64,000 bases of DNA from Bhargavaea sp. CC-171006 (GCF_009761675.1 NZ_QUZH01000004.1:124001-188000), one strand, 5' to 3'. Positions 25,393 to 37,159 are shown, numbered from the stretch's first letter. Made by a program: numbers and translations. Notes: a model not told the origin generated them from the letters alone.

Positions 25393-25484
25393 TCTGAATC
25401 TCCCCTTTCAAAGTTTTCAGTCTTCAAAACCAATCTTATCACCTTTGTTCCTTGGATGAACGCAAAAGCAATTAAGAGTGGCCT

Positions 25485-27062
25485 TCATAACCTGATAAAC
25501 CCCTTCACCTTGCCAATCGCCGCTTCCCGTGCCTTTACCACACCCGGTAGCCGGTGTACTATCCGTTCCCTGATGCCGAGCATACTGAGCATCGGACCCA
25601 GTCTCCTTGCCGTTCCGGCGGTAAGGCTGACTTCTTCGGGTAGTGCTTTAAGAAAATGGATCAGCACGTCTGAAAACATGGCCTGTGCCAGAATGTCCGG
25701 ATCGGTTGCGGAGAGAAATTGAGAATGGACCGTCTTGCCCGAGTCCGAATCAGCAACCGCGAGCAGCAGCGGGTGGAAGAGCCGCTTCAGTACCGGTTCC
25801 GTGCCGTATACTTCCGCCAGCGACAGGTCAAATTCAATCCCCTGTTTTGAACGCGGCAGGTTCTTCAGGCACTTGACAGTATAGTCCGTTACCCGGATCC
25901 CCGGCACCCGCTCCGGCGAAATAGCGGGTGCATCGACGATTCCGCCTTTCATTGCGCCGCTGTCTTCCGCCACGAACCCGATCATTTCCCCGTCGGGCCG
26001 GAACGCGGGGAGCGCTGAAAAGTCACTTGGATTATTCATCAAGGAACGCACGGCTCCGATGGCATGCAGAAGAAACTCCGCATCCTGCGGTCTCGGGAGC
26101 TGCGGCAGCCACCCGGGTTCGATGGCTTCCAGAAGGGGCCAGCCAGATTGCTTGAATGTATAGCCGAACTCTTTGTAGATCCGCCTGGTGATCGGGTTCA
26201 GCTGCTTCTTGTTCACAAAAGTGGCATATACCCCTCTGAATCCATGAATCCGTTCATAATCCGTCAGCTTACCTTCTAGTTCACTGCACATGTGCCGGTA
26301 ACCGTCCCATCCGAAATAAACGACCAGGCCAAATTCATCTTCCTCATGCCCGAGCACCCGAATGAACAGCGGTTCTTCCCCATCGCCAAACTCCAAAAAG
26401 ATCACCTGGCGGCCGTTCAGGTATTCCCACGGCCTGGCACCATAAAGCAATTTCATTGCTGCCAGCACTTCCTGTAGCAACCCTTTCCACCCGATGCGAA
26501 GCTCGTTGAATTTGGTTAGCTGTTCGTCCGTGGCCGGCTCATCTTCCCTTCGGAATATATCCGAACCGCTCCACAGCCCATTCACTTCATAGAGGGTCGG
26601 GATGCCATCGAACTTGATGAATGCAATGTTAATATCCATTGCCAAATGATCAGGCGTCCGGATTCGCGGTTCGATAAACATTGGGGGCACGGTGTATTTA
26701 TGGGGCAACTCGCTTTCTGCCTCCAGGCATCTCGGATAAGCGACATTCGGCTCGCTGTTTTCAGGCGTCTTGATCAGTACGGATTTGACCGCAAGCTGAT
26801 GAATCCATTCCCCATCGGCAAAGTAGCTGTACAGTAGTTTATCCCCTTCCTTCAGCGCATCAGCGACTTTCTGTTCTTCCGGAATGGGAATCTGCTCCCC
26901 GGATGAACGTTTCCGCCTGAAATTAAACTCATGTCCCCGTTCCCATTCAAATGCGGATTGGATCACCTCATGGAGCTGCCCGAATGCCATATCCCCGTCC
27001 ACCTGTATCAGCCGCCTCGCCTCTGCCCCCCGGCTGATCGTGATTTCAAGCTCGTAGATCAA
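25485..27062 (-). CDS. PRiA4_ORF3-like (plasmid pRiA4b ORF-3) domain protein with long C-terminal extension
   Basis: 525 residues when started at TTG 27062, which follows GGAGGAAGG; an ATG at 27077 is part of that ribosome binding site itself. The first 100 residues (YELEITISRGAEARRLIQV, FGQLHEVIQSAFEWERGHEFNF in parts) fit the PRiA4_ORF3 domain, although the usual R-x-W core is degenerate. The remaining 400 residues, including LWSGSDIFRREDEPA, YFGWDGYRHM and a helical C-terminus, I do not recognise. Despite the domain name there is no sign of a mobile element. Function unknown; it stands alone. Confidence 0.7.
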   Translation of the reverse strand: MIYELEITISRGAEARRLIQVDGDMAFGQLHEVIQSAFEWERGHEFNFRRKRSSGEQIPIPEEQKVADALKEGDKLLYSYFADGEWIHQLAVKSVLIKTPENSEPNVAYPRCLEAESELPHKYTVPPMFIEPRIRTPDHLAMDINIAFIKFDGIPTLYEVNGLWSGSDIFRREDEPATDEQLTKFNELRIGWKGLLQEVLAAMKLLYGARPWEYLNGRQVIFLEFGDGEEPLFIRVLGHEEDEFGLVVYFGWDGYRHMCSELEGKLTDYERIHGFRGVYATFVNKKQLNPITRRIYKEFGYTFKQSGWPLLEAIEPGWLPQLPRPQDAEFLLHAIGAVRSLMNNPSDFSALPAFRPDGEMIGFVAEDSGAMKGGIVDAPAISPERVPGIRVTDYTVKCLKNLPRSKQGIEFDLSLAEVYGTEPVLKRLFHPLLLAVADSDSGKTVHSQFLSATDPDILAQAMFSDVLIHFLKALPEEVSLTAGTARRLGPMLSMLGIRERIVHRLPGVVKAREAAIGKVKGFIRL

Positions 27063-27232
27063 AGACCTTCCTCCCATCCTGATTTGACCTCATTGTAAGC
27101 GCTGCCCCCCTCTCCCACAATGGAGCGTAAGACTGAAACCGAAAAAGGAAAATTGATGTCGAAAATTGAAAAATGGACGCCCGGGTACGGGTGAAAAACA
27201 TAGGCCTTTCTTCGGGCTTTCACAAAACAAAT

Positions 27233-27275
27233 AAACCGGAACAGACGGCAATCTCTGTTTGCCCTGTTCCGGTTT
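27233..27275 (-). terminator. Terminator downstream of glpD
   Basis: Stem AAACCGGAACAG/CTGTTCCGGTTT with an inner GGCAA/TTGCC pairing, just past the glpD stop. Confidence 0.85.
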
Positions 27276-27284
27276 ACCTCTTTT

Positions 27285-28913
27285 TTATGCCATTTCAGGT
27301 ACAGCTTCGCATAGTGCCTGTTCCAGTTCTTCGCGGTAGAGTTGTTCCTCTTCAGCGGACCAGCCATTGACTTCTGCCATCTTACGGATGACCGGATCTT
27401 TCCAGGTCCGCACCCAATCAATGTCGAAGAAAAGTGCGCCCGTCCTGCGGATAAAGAAGTCGACCGGCTTGGCGGCCATTTCATGATGCATCGAATAGTT
27501 CAGGAGCGCCTCCACTTCCTTCGGCAACGCCCCTTCTCCGGATTCTTTGATATAGGAGAAGACCTTCCCGGCATTTGTGCCGTAACGCTGAAGGATGGCA
27601 TCAGCAAATTCTCTTGGGAGGCCTGCCGCTACTCCTTCCGCAACCTTTTGTTCTACATAGGCAGGGAATTTTGCGGAGCCGCCGACATCCCCTCCGGAAA
27701 TCGGCAAGTCTCTTGTCATGCACGTTCCGAATCCTCCGCCGAGCCTTTCTGCAATACGGTCTACGACGCTCTCCGCCATTTTCCTGTAACCGGTGAGCTT
27801 GCCGCCCGCAATCGTAATCAGGCCGCTGTCCGACTCCCAGATTTCATCTTTCCGGGAGATTTCGGATTCTTTTTTCCCTTCTTCGTAAATGAGCGGGCGC
27901 ACCCCTGCCCATCCCGACTCAACGTCCGTATGGGATACGCCGACGTCCGGAAACATGAATTTGATCGCCTTCAGCAGGTAATCCACGTCTTCCGCCAGCG
28001 GCTTCGGATTGACCGGGTTCTTATCGAAGAATGTATCGGTCGTGCCGACATATGTTTTGCCGTCACGCGGAATCGCAAACACCATGCGGCCATCCGGGGT
28101 ATCAAAATAGACTGCCTGGCGGAGCGGGAAGCGACTCTGGTCAAAGACGATGTGAACGCCTTTCGTGAGGCGTAGCTTCTTCCTTCCCGGCGCATCCTTG
28201 TCACGCATCTTGTCGCTCCACGGGCCTGTCGCGTTGACGACCTTTTTGGCGCGGATGACGGATTCATCTCCTGAAATCCGGTCGCTCACGCGGACCGCAA
28301 CAATCTTCCCGTCCTCGTAGATGTATTCCTCGGCTTTGGCGTAGTTGACTGCCAGGGCTCCCTGGCTGACGGCCGCCTTCATGACTTCGATCGTGAGGCG
28401 GGCATCATCCGTCCGGTATTCCACGTAGTAGCCGCCGCCTTTCAGGCCATCCTTTTTGATCAGCGGCTCTTTCTGAAGGGTTTCTCCGACGGACAGCATC
28501 TTGCGCCGCTCCTGCTTTTTCACCCCTGCAAGATAGTCATACATCCTGAGACCGATATTGGTCGTGAACGCTCCGAACGTCCCCCCTTTATGGAACGGGA
28601 GAAGCATCCATTCTGGTGTCGTGACATGCGGGCCATTTTCATACACGATGGCGCGCTCCTTCCCGACTTCAGCGACCATCTTAACTTCAAACTGTTTCAG
28701 GTAGCGCAGTCCGCCATGGACCAGTTTGGTGGACCGGCTGGATGTGCCTGCGGCGAAGTCCTGCATTTCGACGAGCGCCACGCTCATGCCTCGTGTCGAG
28801 GCGTCATAGGCAATTCCTGCCCCGGTGATGCCGCCGCCGATGATCAGGAGATCAAATTCCCTGCTTCCCATTTCTTCTAGTACCAATTTGCGATTCACGG
28901 ACGAAAATTCCAT
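27285..28913 (-). CDS. glpD: Aerobic glycerol-3-phosphate dehydrogenase
   Basis: 542 residues. A membrane-associated FAD enzyme that oxidises glycerol 3-phosphate to dihydroxyacetone phosphate and passes electrons to menaquinone. FAD-binding [21 protein letters not shown] (core [10 protein letters not shown] at 27-36), [17 protein letters not shown] and the C-terminal DUF-type GlpO/GlpD cap ([16 protein letters not shown]-like helices) are seen. ATG at 28913 after GGAGGG. It has its own promoter and leader terminator, as in B. subtilis, and lies directly downstream of glpK. Confidence 0.96.
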   Translation of the reverse strand: MEFSSVNRKLVLEEMGSREFDLLIIGGGITGAGIAYDASTRGMSVALVEMQDFAAGTSSRSTKLVHGGLRYLKQFEVKMVAEVGKERAIVYENGPHVTTPEWMLLPFHKGGTFGAFTTNIGLRMYDYLAGVKKQERRKMLSVGETLQKEPLIKKDGLKGGGYYVEYRTDDARLTIEVMKAAVSQGALAVNYAKAEEYIYEDGKIVAVRVSDRISGDESVIRAKKVVNATGPWSDKMRDKDAPGRKKLRLTKGVHIVFDQSRFPLRQAVYFDTPDGRMVFAIPRDGKTYVGTTDTFFDKNPVNPKPLAEDVDYLLKAIKFMFPDVGVSHTDVESGWAGVRPLIYEEGKKESEISRKDEIWESDSGLITIAGGKLTGYRKMAESVVDRIAERLGGGFGTCMTRDLPISGGDVGGSAKFPAYVEQKVAEGVAAGLPREFADAILQRYGTNAGKVFSYIKESGEGALPKEVEALLNYSMHHEMAAKPVDFFIRRTGALFFDIDWVRTWKDPVIRKMAEVNGWSAEEEQLYREELEQALCEAVPEMA

Positions 28914-28951
28914 TCATGGTTCCCTCCATCAATTCTTTTACTGAAAGCAAC

Positions 28952-29007
28952 AAAAAAGAGAGACCTGAAGCAGGCATGATGGGGTCATCATGCGCATCAG
29001 GTCTCTC
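28952..29007 (-). promoter_or_regulatory. glpD leader terminator, predicted GlpP antitermination site
   Basis: GAGAGACCTGA pairs with TCAGGTCTCTC, followed on the minus strand by TTTTTT, 40 bases before glpD. It is preceded by the sequence CTCGGAGAGACC. In B. subtilis GlpP with glycerol 3-phosphate binds the leader and prevents such a terminator from forming; the same role is inferred here. Confidence 0.8.
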
Positions 29008-29041
29008 CGAGTCTCTAGACACATTCATTAACTTTGATTTT

Positions 29042-29071
29042 ATTATATCAAACTTACACAGGCTGAATCAA
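29042..29071 (-). promoter_or_regulatory. glpD promoter
   Basis: On the minus strand TTGATT, 18-base spacer, TATAAT, placed between the end of glpK and the leader terminator. Confidence 0.75.
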
Positions 29072-29079
29072 TGAATCCG

Positions 29080-31418
<2,339 letters not shown>

Positions 31419-31447
31419 ACCGATTCCCCCTTCGGATTATAGGAACG

Positions 31448-31516
31448 CAAAAAAGCAGGCAGATTCACCAAGCAACGACAAAAATGCCGTTGCCCTAAAG
31501 TGAATCTCCCTGTTCT
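31448..31516 (-). promoter_or_regulatory. glpFK leader terminator, predicted GlpP antitermination site
   Basis: A long interrupted stem: GCAGGCAGATTCACC with GTGAATCTCCCTG, inner AAGCAACG/CGTTGCC, then TTTTTT on the minus strand. The 5' part includes GGAGAACAGGGAGATTC. It parallels the glpD leader and fits GlpP antitermination. Confidence 0.82.
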
Positions 31517-31541
31517 CCTTCATCCTATTAACTTAATGGAA

Positions 31542-31570
31542 ATGATAACGCTTTCCGCTTTTTACGTCAA
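31542..31570 (-). promoter_or_regulatory. glpF promoter overlapped by a CcpA cre site
   Basis: Minus strand TTGACG, 17-base spacer, TATCAT. The cre-like TGATAACGCTTTCC at 31543-31556 (plus-strand reading) covers the -10 box and part of the spacer, so CcpA binding would block the promoter when glucose is present. Confidence 0.82.
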
Positions 31571-31602
31571 CCGACAAGAAAAACGATCATTCGGCTTGCC
31601 TG

Positions 31603-32157
31603 TTATCCTGCAAACTCTTCCCAGAGTTCCGGGTCGGAAGTCGTAATCGCCTCTGCCCCGGCCTCCAGTGCAATTTCAATATCTTTGGCCGTACGGATCA
31701 GGCCGCCGGCAAAGATACCGATGCCGAGCCTTTCTTTAAGCTCTGTCAGCATCCATGGAACAACCCCCGGCATGATTTCAATATAATCCGGCTGGATTCG
31801 CTCGACGAGCTGGCAGCTTTTCTCGAGCGCATGTGAGTCAATCAGGAACATCCGCTGAATGGAGAGCACTCCCTTTTGCTTGGATTTCCGGATGACGTTG
31901 GACTTGGTCGAAATCAGCCCGAACGGCTTGTATTCCTGGCAGATGTATTCGGTGGCATGCTCGTCACTTTTCAGCCCCTGGATCAGGTCGACATGATAAA
32001 TCATCTTCTTGCCCCGGTCCTTTGCCATTTTCGCGGCATGCTTGAGCTGGGAAACATGCAATTCAAGGAAAATGCCCACCTCATAATCACTCTCAAGAAA
32101 GCGTTCGAACTCCCTCATCGTGGAAAATGCGGGCAGAATCTTTTGGGAAAGCATCAT
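31603..32157 (-). CDS. glpP: Glycerol uptake operon antiterminator
   Basis: About 184 residues; three successive ATG codons (32160, 32157, 32154) follow GAGGAG, the second giving the best 7-base spacing. A small TIM-barrel-like protein: FLELHVSQLKHAAKMAKDRGKKMIYHVDLIQGL (core KMIYHVDLIQGL), PFGLISTKSNVIRKSK, DYIEIMPGVVP and GIFAGGLIRTAKDI. It binds glycerol 3-phosphate and the leader RNAs of glpFK and glpD to prevent termination. Encoded just upstream of glpF on the same strand. Confidence 0.94.
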   Translation of the reverse strand: MMLSQKILPAFSTMREFERFLESDYEVGIFLELHVSQLKHAAKMAKDRGKKMIYHVDLIQGLKSDEHATEYICQEYKPFGLISTKSNVIRKSKQKGVLSIQRMFLIDSHALEKSCQLVERIQPDYIEIMPGVVPWMLTELKERLGIGIFAGGLIRTAKDIEIALEAGAEAITTSDPELWEEFAG

Positions 32158-32270
32158 CATTTTTCTCCTCACTGGGTTCACACGGACAGTTTATCACCGG
32201 CATGGCAGACCGGCAAACGCCGGCGCTTCTATAAACTGCAAGCATAGTGTTGCCGGCCTTCCGGCTATCT

Positions 32271-33581
32271 TCAGGCGGCCACCTGTTTATCCCGCCCTCT
32301 CAGCGACCAGACCACCACCGGGATCAGCAGCAGCGACAGAATCCCGCCGCCGAGCGCCATGGCGCCAAAACCGGTCTGAGCAGCAATAATACCTGAGAGC
32401 ATTCCTCCGGTGGCGCCGGACAGGGCGATCAGGACATCGACCGAGCCCTGGGTCTTGGCCCTCACAGAAGGAGCTGTCGCATCGACAATCATCGCCGTGC
32501 CGCTGATCAGGCCGAAGTTCCAGCCCAGTCCCAGAAGTCCCAAAGCCGCATACAGACCGAAAAGTGAATCGGGCGGAGCGTATGCGCCTGCTGCACCGGC
32601 CGCAAGCAGCGTGACACCTGCTGCTGCAGCCATGATGTTCCGGCCGATCCTGTCGACCAGGACACCGGTCAGCAAAGACGGAAGGTACATCAGCGCGATG
32701 TGCACACCGATTACAGACCCCACGGCAGAAAGGGCATGCCCGTGCTGCTCCATATGCACCGGTGTCATGGTCATCAGCCCGGTCATGATCAGCTGGGTGA
32801 CCACCATGACCGCCGCTCCTGCAATGACTCCTCTCCGGTAGGTTCCACCGACGGACACGTTCTCCCCTTTTTCCGCGGCTGCCGCCTGCCGGCTCGTTTC
32901 AAGGGCATTTGCCACGAGCAGCGGATCAGGCCGCAGCAGAAACAGGAGCACCAGGCCCGCGGTGAGATAGGCGGCAGCTGCAAGGATGAACGGGCCGGCA
33001 AGCGGCGGAATGCCGATTGAAGAGGCGAACTCTCCCATGACTCCGACCAGGTTCGGTCCCGCGACCGCGCCGACCGTGGTCGAGACAAGTGCGATACTGA
33101 CGGCAGTCGCACGCTGCTTCGGTCCTGCAAGGTCGGTCCCTGCATAACGGACCTGGAGATTGGTGGCTGATCCCGCCCCGTAGATGAATAGGGCGGCAAA
33201 CAACAGCCAGATGCTTTCCATCATAGTCGCAGCAATGACGCCGACAGCGCCGAGTGCGCCTGCAAGGAAGCCTCCCGCAAGGCCGAAACGGCGTCCCGAG
33301 CGCTGGGAAAGGCGTCCGACAATAAGCGCAGAGAGCGCGGCTCCCAATGTAAACAGCGCAGTCGGAAGGCCGGCCATGCTATCGGTCCCCAGCATCTCCC
33401 GGGCGATCAGCGCGCCGACCGTAATACCGGCCGCAAGACCCGCCCCGCCGAATATCTGGGAGAGGACGACGATGGAAAGCGTCTGCCTATAAAGCCTTCT
33501 GACTTTTTCCGGTGATTCAGTGTATTCCCGATACGGTTGGGATTCCTTTCCCTGTTCCGGCTTTCTTTTCCCCTTCCCCAT
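32271..33581 (-). CDS. Major facilitator superfamily transporter
   Basis: 436 residues with twelve membrane segments and the MFS loop GRLSQRSGRRFGLAGGFL after the second helix (about 93-110). The second half repeats the loop as GVLVDRIGRNIMAAAAGV. Resembles drug-exporter-type carriers without closer assignment. The N-terminal 35 residues are basic and soluble (MGKGKRKPEQGKESQ). ATG at 33581. It stands alone between glpP and the PatB-like gene. Confidence 0.85.
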   Translation of the reverse strand: MGKGKRKPEQGKESQPYREYTESPEKVRRLYRQTLSIVVLSQIFGGAGLAAGITVGALIAREMLGTDSMAGLPTALFTLGAALSALIVGRLSQRSGRRFGLAGGFLAGALGAVGVIAATMMESIWLLFAALFIYGAGSATNLQVRYAGTDLAGPKQRATAVSIALVSTTVGAVAGPNLVGVMGEFASSIGIPPLAGPFILAAAAYLTAGLVLLFLLRPDPLLVANALETSRQAAAAEKGENVSVGGTYRRGVIAGAAVMVVTQLIMTGLMTMTPVHMEQHGHALSAVGSVIGVHIALMYLPSLLTGVLVDRIGRNIMAAAAGVTLLAAGAAGAYAPPDSLFGLYAALGLLGLGWNFGLISGTAMIVDATAPSVRAKTQGSVDVLIALSGATGGMLSGIIAAQTGFGAMALGGGILSLLLIPVVVWSLRGRDKQVAA

Positions 33582-33650
33582 TTCAGGCCCTCTTTTCCTT
33601 TTACATTTTCCTCACTTTACCTGTATGGAGGCTTTCTGTCCATGCCATTT

Positions 33651-33677
33651 GAAAAAGGACCGGCAGCTGCCGGTCCT
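33651..33677 (-). terminator. Terminator downstream of the PatB-like gene
   Basis: Stem AGGACCGGCA/TGCCGGTCCT with a 2-base loop, T run on the minus strand. Confidence 0.9.
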
Positions 33678-33683
33678 CCCAGG

Positions 33684-34874
33684 TCAGGCGGTGGTCTCCT
33701 GATGCTTTTTGACCGCCTCATCAATTCTGTTAAGTGCTTCCTCAAGCGTGGCTCTTGTACAGGCCAGGTTCACTCGGACGAACCCTTCCCCGCCCGGGCC
33801 GAAGACATGGCCCTGGTTCAGGCCGACCCTGGCCTCTTTGGCCATGAACGTCTCCAGTTCCTTGTTGTCGAGGTCGAGTGCACGGGCGTCCACCCACGCG
33901 AGGTAGGTCGCCTCAAGCGGGTACACCTTAAGCTGAGGGATGTTCTTTTCCGTAAAGTCTTTCAAGTAGGCGTAGTTGCCCCGCACATAGTCGAGAAGGC
34001 TTTCGAGCCATTCCACTCCATGACGGTATGCGGCAATCGTGGCAGCCGCGCCAATCGGCGAGGAACCGCCGACCGCAAACTTATCAAGCTGTGCGTTGAA
34101 CGCCTTCCTGCGCGTCTCATCCGGGATGATGATATTCGATGTATGCAAGCCGGCGAGGTTGAATGTCTTGCTTGGCGCCGTACATGTCACGCTGATTTCT
34201 GAAAGCTCGTCCGAAATGCTCGCAAACGGTGTGTGCGGCTGGTCGCCGAGAATCAGATCACCGTGGATTTCATCGGAGACGACCGTGAGGCCATGACGCA
34301 GACAGATATCACCAAGCTGTTTCAATTCTTCAGGCGTCCAGACACGGCCTGACGGGTTCTGAGGATTGCACAGGAACAACAGCTTCGCGCCGCTTTCCGC
34401 AATTTTCGTCTCCAGGTCATCAAAGTCCATCTCATAGCGCCCATCCCGATCGATCAGCGGGTTGTTCACCACTTTCCGGCCGTGATTGTTGATGGCTTTC
34501 ATGAACGGATAGTAGACCGGCGGTTGGACGATCACGGAATCACCGGGCTCCGTGTAGGCAAGTACAGCCATGTTCAGGGCGTTGACGATGCCCGGCGTCT
34601 GGGTGATCCACTCCCCGTCGATTTCCCATCCATGGCGTTTTTTCATCCAGTCACTGACCGCTTCCTTATATTCTTCGGAACGGAGTGTATAACCGAAAAT
34701 TCCGTGGTCCGCAGCCTGCTTGATTGCCTCGACGACCTCTTCCGGCACGCGGAAGTCCATATCCGCCACCCAGAGAGGCAGAACATCCTCGGATCCGAAC
34801 AGATCCTTTACCGCGTCCCATTTTGCACTCGCTGTTCCGCGGCGCTCGACTGTTTCATCAAAGTTATAAGCCAT
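33684..34874 (-). CDS. MalY/PatB family C-S lyase (cystathionine beta-lyase type aminotransferase)
   Basis: 396 residues, fold-type I pyridoxal phosphate enzyme. LPLWVADMDFRVPEEV near 34-49, FLCNPQNPSGRVW, VVSDEIHGDLIL and the Schiff-base lysine in APSKTFNLAGLHTSNIIIP (about residue 230). The MalY/PatB group splits cystathionine or cysteine S-conjugates to homocysteine, pyruvate and ammonia. ATG at 34874 after AAGGGGGC. The 190-base leader contains a stem-loop directly before the ribosome binding site. Confidence 0.92.
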   Translation of the reverse strand: MAYNFDETVERRGTASAKWDAVKDLFGSEDVLPLWVADMDFRVPEEVVEAIKQAADHGIFGYTLRSEEYKEAVSDWMKKRHGWEIDGEWITQTPGIVNALNMAVLAYTEPGDSVIVQPPVYYPFMKAINNHGRKVVNNPLIDRDGRYEMDFDDLETKIAESGAKLLFLCNPQNPSGRVWTPEELKQLGDICLRHGLTVVSDEIHGDLILGDQPHTPFASISDELSEISVTCTAPSKTFNLAGLHTSNIIIPDETRRKAFNAQLDKFAVGGSSPIGAAATIAAYRHGVEWLESLLDYVRGNYAYLKDFTEKNIPQLKVYPLEATYLAWVDARALDLDNKELETFMAKEARVGLNQGHVFGPGGEGFVRVNLACTRATLEEALNRIDEAVKKHQETTA

Positions 34875-34894
34875 CCTTGCTGCCCCCTTATCTA

Positions 34895-34934
34895 AATAAA
34901 GGAACCGGCCACGGGGTTACCGGGTACCGGTTCC
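34895..34934 (-). promoter_or_regulatory. Leader stem-loop before the PatB-like gene
   Basis: On the minus strand GGAACCGG pairs with CCGGTTCC, with inner ACCCGGTAACCCCG, then TTTATTT, 20 bases before the start codon. Terminator-like. No T-box or S-box consensus could be confirmed. Confidence 0.5.
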
Positions 34935-35030
34935 GCCTACTGTCTACTTTACCTCTTTTGGGCCTCCTATAGCCACCTCTGCCTGTTTGAATTTACAGAA
35001 CCGGTCAATCTTCACTTCTGAATATGGACG

Positions 35031-35066
35031 AAACGGTCAGCCCCTTTGTCGGGACTGACCGTTTTT
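35031..35066. terminator. Hairpin at the end of the CgoX gene
   Basis: Stem AAACGGTCAG/CTGACCGTTT with inner CCCC/GGG pairing, immediately past the stop. The better T run is on the plus strand, so termination on the gene strand may be partial. Confidence 0.65.
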
Positions 35067-36448
35067 CAATTACCAAATACTTCCTCTGCCTTTTCCCGCC
35101 CATTCGCGATGCAAAGGCCGATGCCGACACCGTGGAACGATGCCCCGGCGACCTGGACATTCGGGTAGGACGCTGAAAGGAACTGTTCCAGCTCCTCCAC
35201 CGCCGTCCGATGTCCAAGGCCGTACTTCGGCATCAGGCCTAGCCATGGCGTGACTTCAACCACCGAAGGCTCCGCGTCCAGGCCAAGGCTTTCCTTCAGA
35301 TCTCGGCGCGCGAGGGCGATCAGTTCCTCCCTTTCCATCGACGAGATTTCATCGAATTTCGGATTGGAGTTTTTGTAGAACAGCCTGACAAGAAGCCGTT
35401 CGTCAGGCGAGGTATGCGTCCATTTCCTGCTTGTCCATGTGCAGGCATCGCAGACGACCTGCCCGTTTCCGGCATTGATGAACCCGGTGCCATCAGCGGG
35501 AAGCTCGGAATCCGGAAGATCGTAGCCAAGATACATTGTCAGAATCGAGGCGTTGGTGAAGATATCGAACACTTCCGCTGGCGCATCCTTGCCGAGAAGC
35601 CTGCGCACCCGGGAATCCGGCAGGGCCAGGATGACCCCGTCGGCCCGGAGTTCCCCGTGCCCTTCAACCGATACAACATAACCATCCCCGTCTTTTTCAA
35701 GCCGCTCCGCCTTGGCCCCTTTCAGGATGCGGACACCAGACATTGCTTCTTCCATCCGGTCAATCAGTACGGACAACCCACCGTCGAACGACAGGAATTT
35801 CTTGTTCGCCTGGGACTGGAACTTTTCGCGGTTTTCGCCCAGACCGCGGATGATGCTGCCATATTCGTTTTTGTAGTCCAGCAGATACGGCAGTGTCGAC
35901 CCGAGTGTCAGTGAGTCAAGAGAACCCGAATAGACACCGGACAACACGGGAGCCACCTGACGCTCCACCAGTTCATCGCCAAGGAATGCTCTCAGAAATG
36001 CGCCGATGGGGCTGTCCTTGGTAAACTCATGCTCGGTTTCTTCAAAATCCTTCAGCGCGGCCCTTTTGCCTTCTTCGGATACTAGCGTTGACGCCATGAG
36101 GGACTCTTTGTCCATCGGGATGCCAAACACCGTATTCGCCGGGATGGCATGCAGTCCGCCGTCCCGGTAAAGATAAGAAATCCCGGTCGCGTTGTGGACG
36201 ACACGATCCTGGAGACCGAGTTCTTCCACCAGCGTCCCGACCGCCTCGTGGCGTGCCACGATCGAATCCGCGCCTGCCTCCATGATGAATCCGTTCTCGT
36301 GCAGCGTCCACAGTTTGCCGCCGAGCCTCTTCTCTGCTTCGACGAGCGTGATGTGGATGTCTTCTTTGGATTGACCGGCCAGCTGATGCAGCCGGTGTGC
36401 AGCGGACAGTCCGGTGATGCCTCCGCCGACCACGATATAACGTTTCAT
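35066..36448 (-). CDS. cgoX: Coproporphyrinogen III / protoporphyrinogen oxidase
   Basis: 460 residues (HemY-type). FAD-dependent six-electron oxidation of coproporphyrinogen III to coproporphyrin III in the Gram-positive haem pathway. N-terminal dinucleotide motif IVVGGGITGLSAAHRL at 5-20, the KLWTLHENGFIMEAGADSIVA block (core GFIMEAGADS near 53-62), SFDGGLSVLIDRM and the C-terminal VQVAGASFHGVGIGLCIANG (core AGASFHGVGIG). ATG at 36448 after AAAGGAGCGGG. Unlike B. subtilis it is not in a hemEHY cluster; a haem efflux-like ABC exporter lies elsewhere in the window. Confidence 0.93.
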   Translation of the reverse strand: MKRYIVVGGGITGLSAAHRLHQLAGQSKEDIHITLVEAEKRLGGKLWTLHENGFIMEAGADSIVARHEAVGTLVEELGLQDRVVHNATGISYLYRDGGLHAIPANTVFGIPMDKESLMASTLVSEEGKRAALKDFEETEHEFTKDSPIGAFLRAFLGDELVERQVAPVLSGVYSGSLDSLTLGSTLPYLLDYKNEYGSIIRGLGENREKFQSQANKKFLSFDGGLSVLIDRMEEAMSGVRILKGAKAERLEKDGDGYVVSVEGHGELRADGVILALPDSRVRRLLGKDAPAEVFDIFTNASILTMYLGYDLPDSELPADGTGFINAGNGQVVCDACTWTSRKWTHTSPDERLLVRLFYKNSNPKFDEISSMEREELIALARRDLKESLGLDAEPSVVEVTPWLGLMPKYGLGHRTAVEELEQFLSASYPNVQVAGASFHGVGIGLCIANGREKAEEVFGN

Positions 36449-36610
36449 AAGTCACCCGCTCCTTTTAACAACTTTCTACCGCAAGTGTACACCGTTTTGC
36501 GCAACTGATGCGACTTGCGCCCAGACAGTTTTGTGACAGAGACCGTCCGAAAAAGGGTAAACTGAAGATGGTACTTATCTTCGGTCCGAAACAGGAAAGG
36601 AAGGGACTTC

Positions 36611-37156
36611 ATGCGGAATACGTATAAAATAACCATCGGAACCGTCACCCGCGAACTGCCGCTTGTCTGGGTCTCCGAAGAACTGCGCATCGCCAGCTTC
36701 GTCATCCTCGGAGACAGCGAAATCGTAACGGAAGCCGCCTTCCTCATGGCAGACAAACTGCCTGAAGTGGACTTCCTTGTGACCGCCGAGGCCAAAGGCA
36801 TCCCCTTTGCCCATGAAGTCGCCAAGCTCAAGGGAATGCCCCGTTACATCGTGGCCAGGAAAAGCGTGAAAGCGTATATGGAAGAGCCGTTTGTTGCGAC
36901 CGTGACCTCGATGACGACCCATAAGCAACAGAAACTTGTCCTGGACGGTCATGATGCTGCGACAATCAGAGGAAAACGAGTCGCCCTGATCGATGACGTC
37001 ATCAGCACCGGCGACTCCCTACGTGCGCTGGAAGCCCTCGTCACGGAAGCCGGCGCAGAAATCGTTGCCCGTGCCGCTATTTTGGCTGAAGGAGATTCGG
37101 CTGACCGTGAAGACATCATCTTTCTCGAAAAGCTGCCGCTGTTCCCTGCTGAATGA
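36611..37156 (+). CDS. Phosphoribosyltransferase family protein (adenine PRT-like)
   Basis: 181 residues. The PRPP-binding motif VALIDDVISTGDSL at about 126-139 and the preceding DFLVTAEAKGIPFAHEVAKL loop (about 54-73) identify a type I phosphoribosyltransferase. The sequence around them (RYIVARKSVKAYMEEP) resembles adenine/xanthine PRT-like proteins but the purine contact residues cannot be assigned here. ATG at 36611 after AGGAAAGGAAGG. It stands alone, divergent from cgoX. Confidence 0.85.
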   Translation: MRNTYKITIGTVTRELPLVWVSEELRIASFVILGDSEIVTEAAFLMADKLPEVDFLVTAEAKGIPFAHEVAKLKGMPRYIVARKSVKAYMEEPFVATVTSMTTHKQQKLVLDGHDAATIRGKRVALIDDVISTGDSLRALEALVTEAGAEIVARAAILAEGDSADREDIIFLEKLPLFPAE

Positions 37157-37159
37157 TGT

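Noticed and set aside
25485-27062. Mobile element suggested by the PRiA4_ORF3 domain
   Set aside because: No transposase, terminal inverted repeats or target duplications are visible nearby and flanking genes are housekeeping or metabolic.
34875-35030. T-box or S-box riboswitch before the PatB-like gene
   Set aside because: The T-box sequence (TGGNACCGCG-like) and the S-box core could not be matched; only fragments such as ACCCGGTAACC resemble them.
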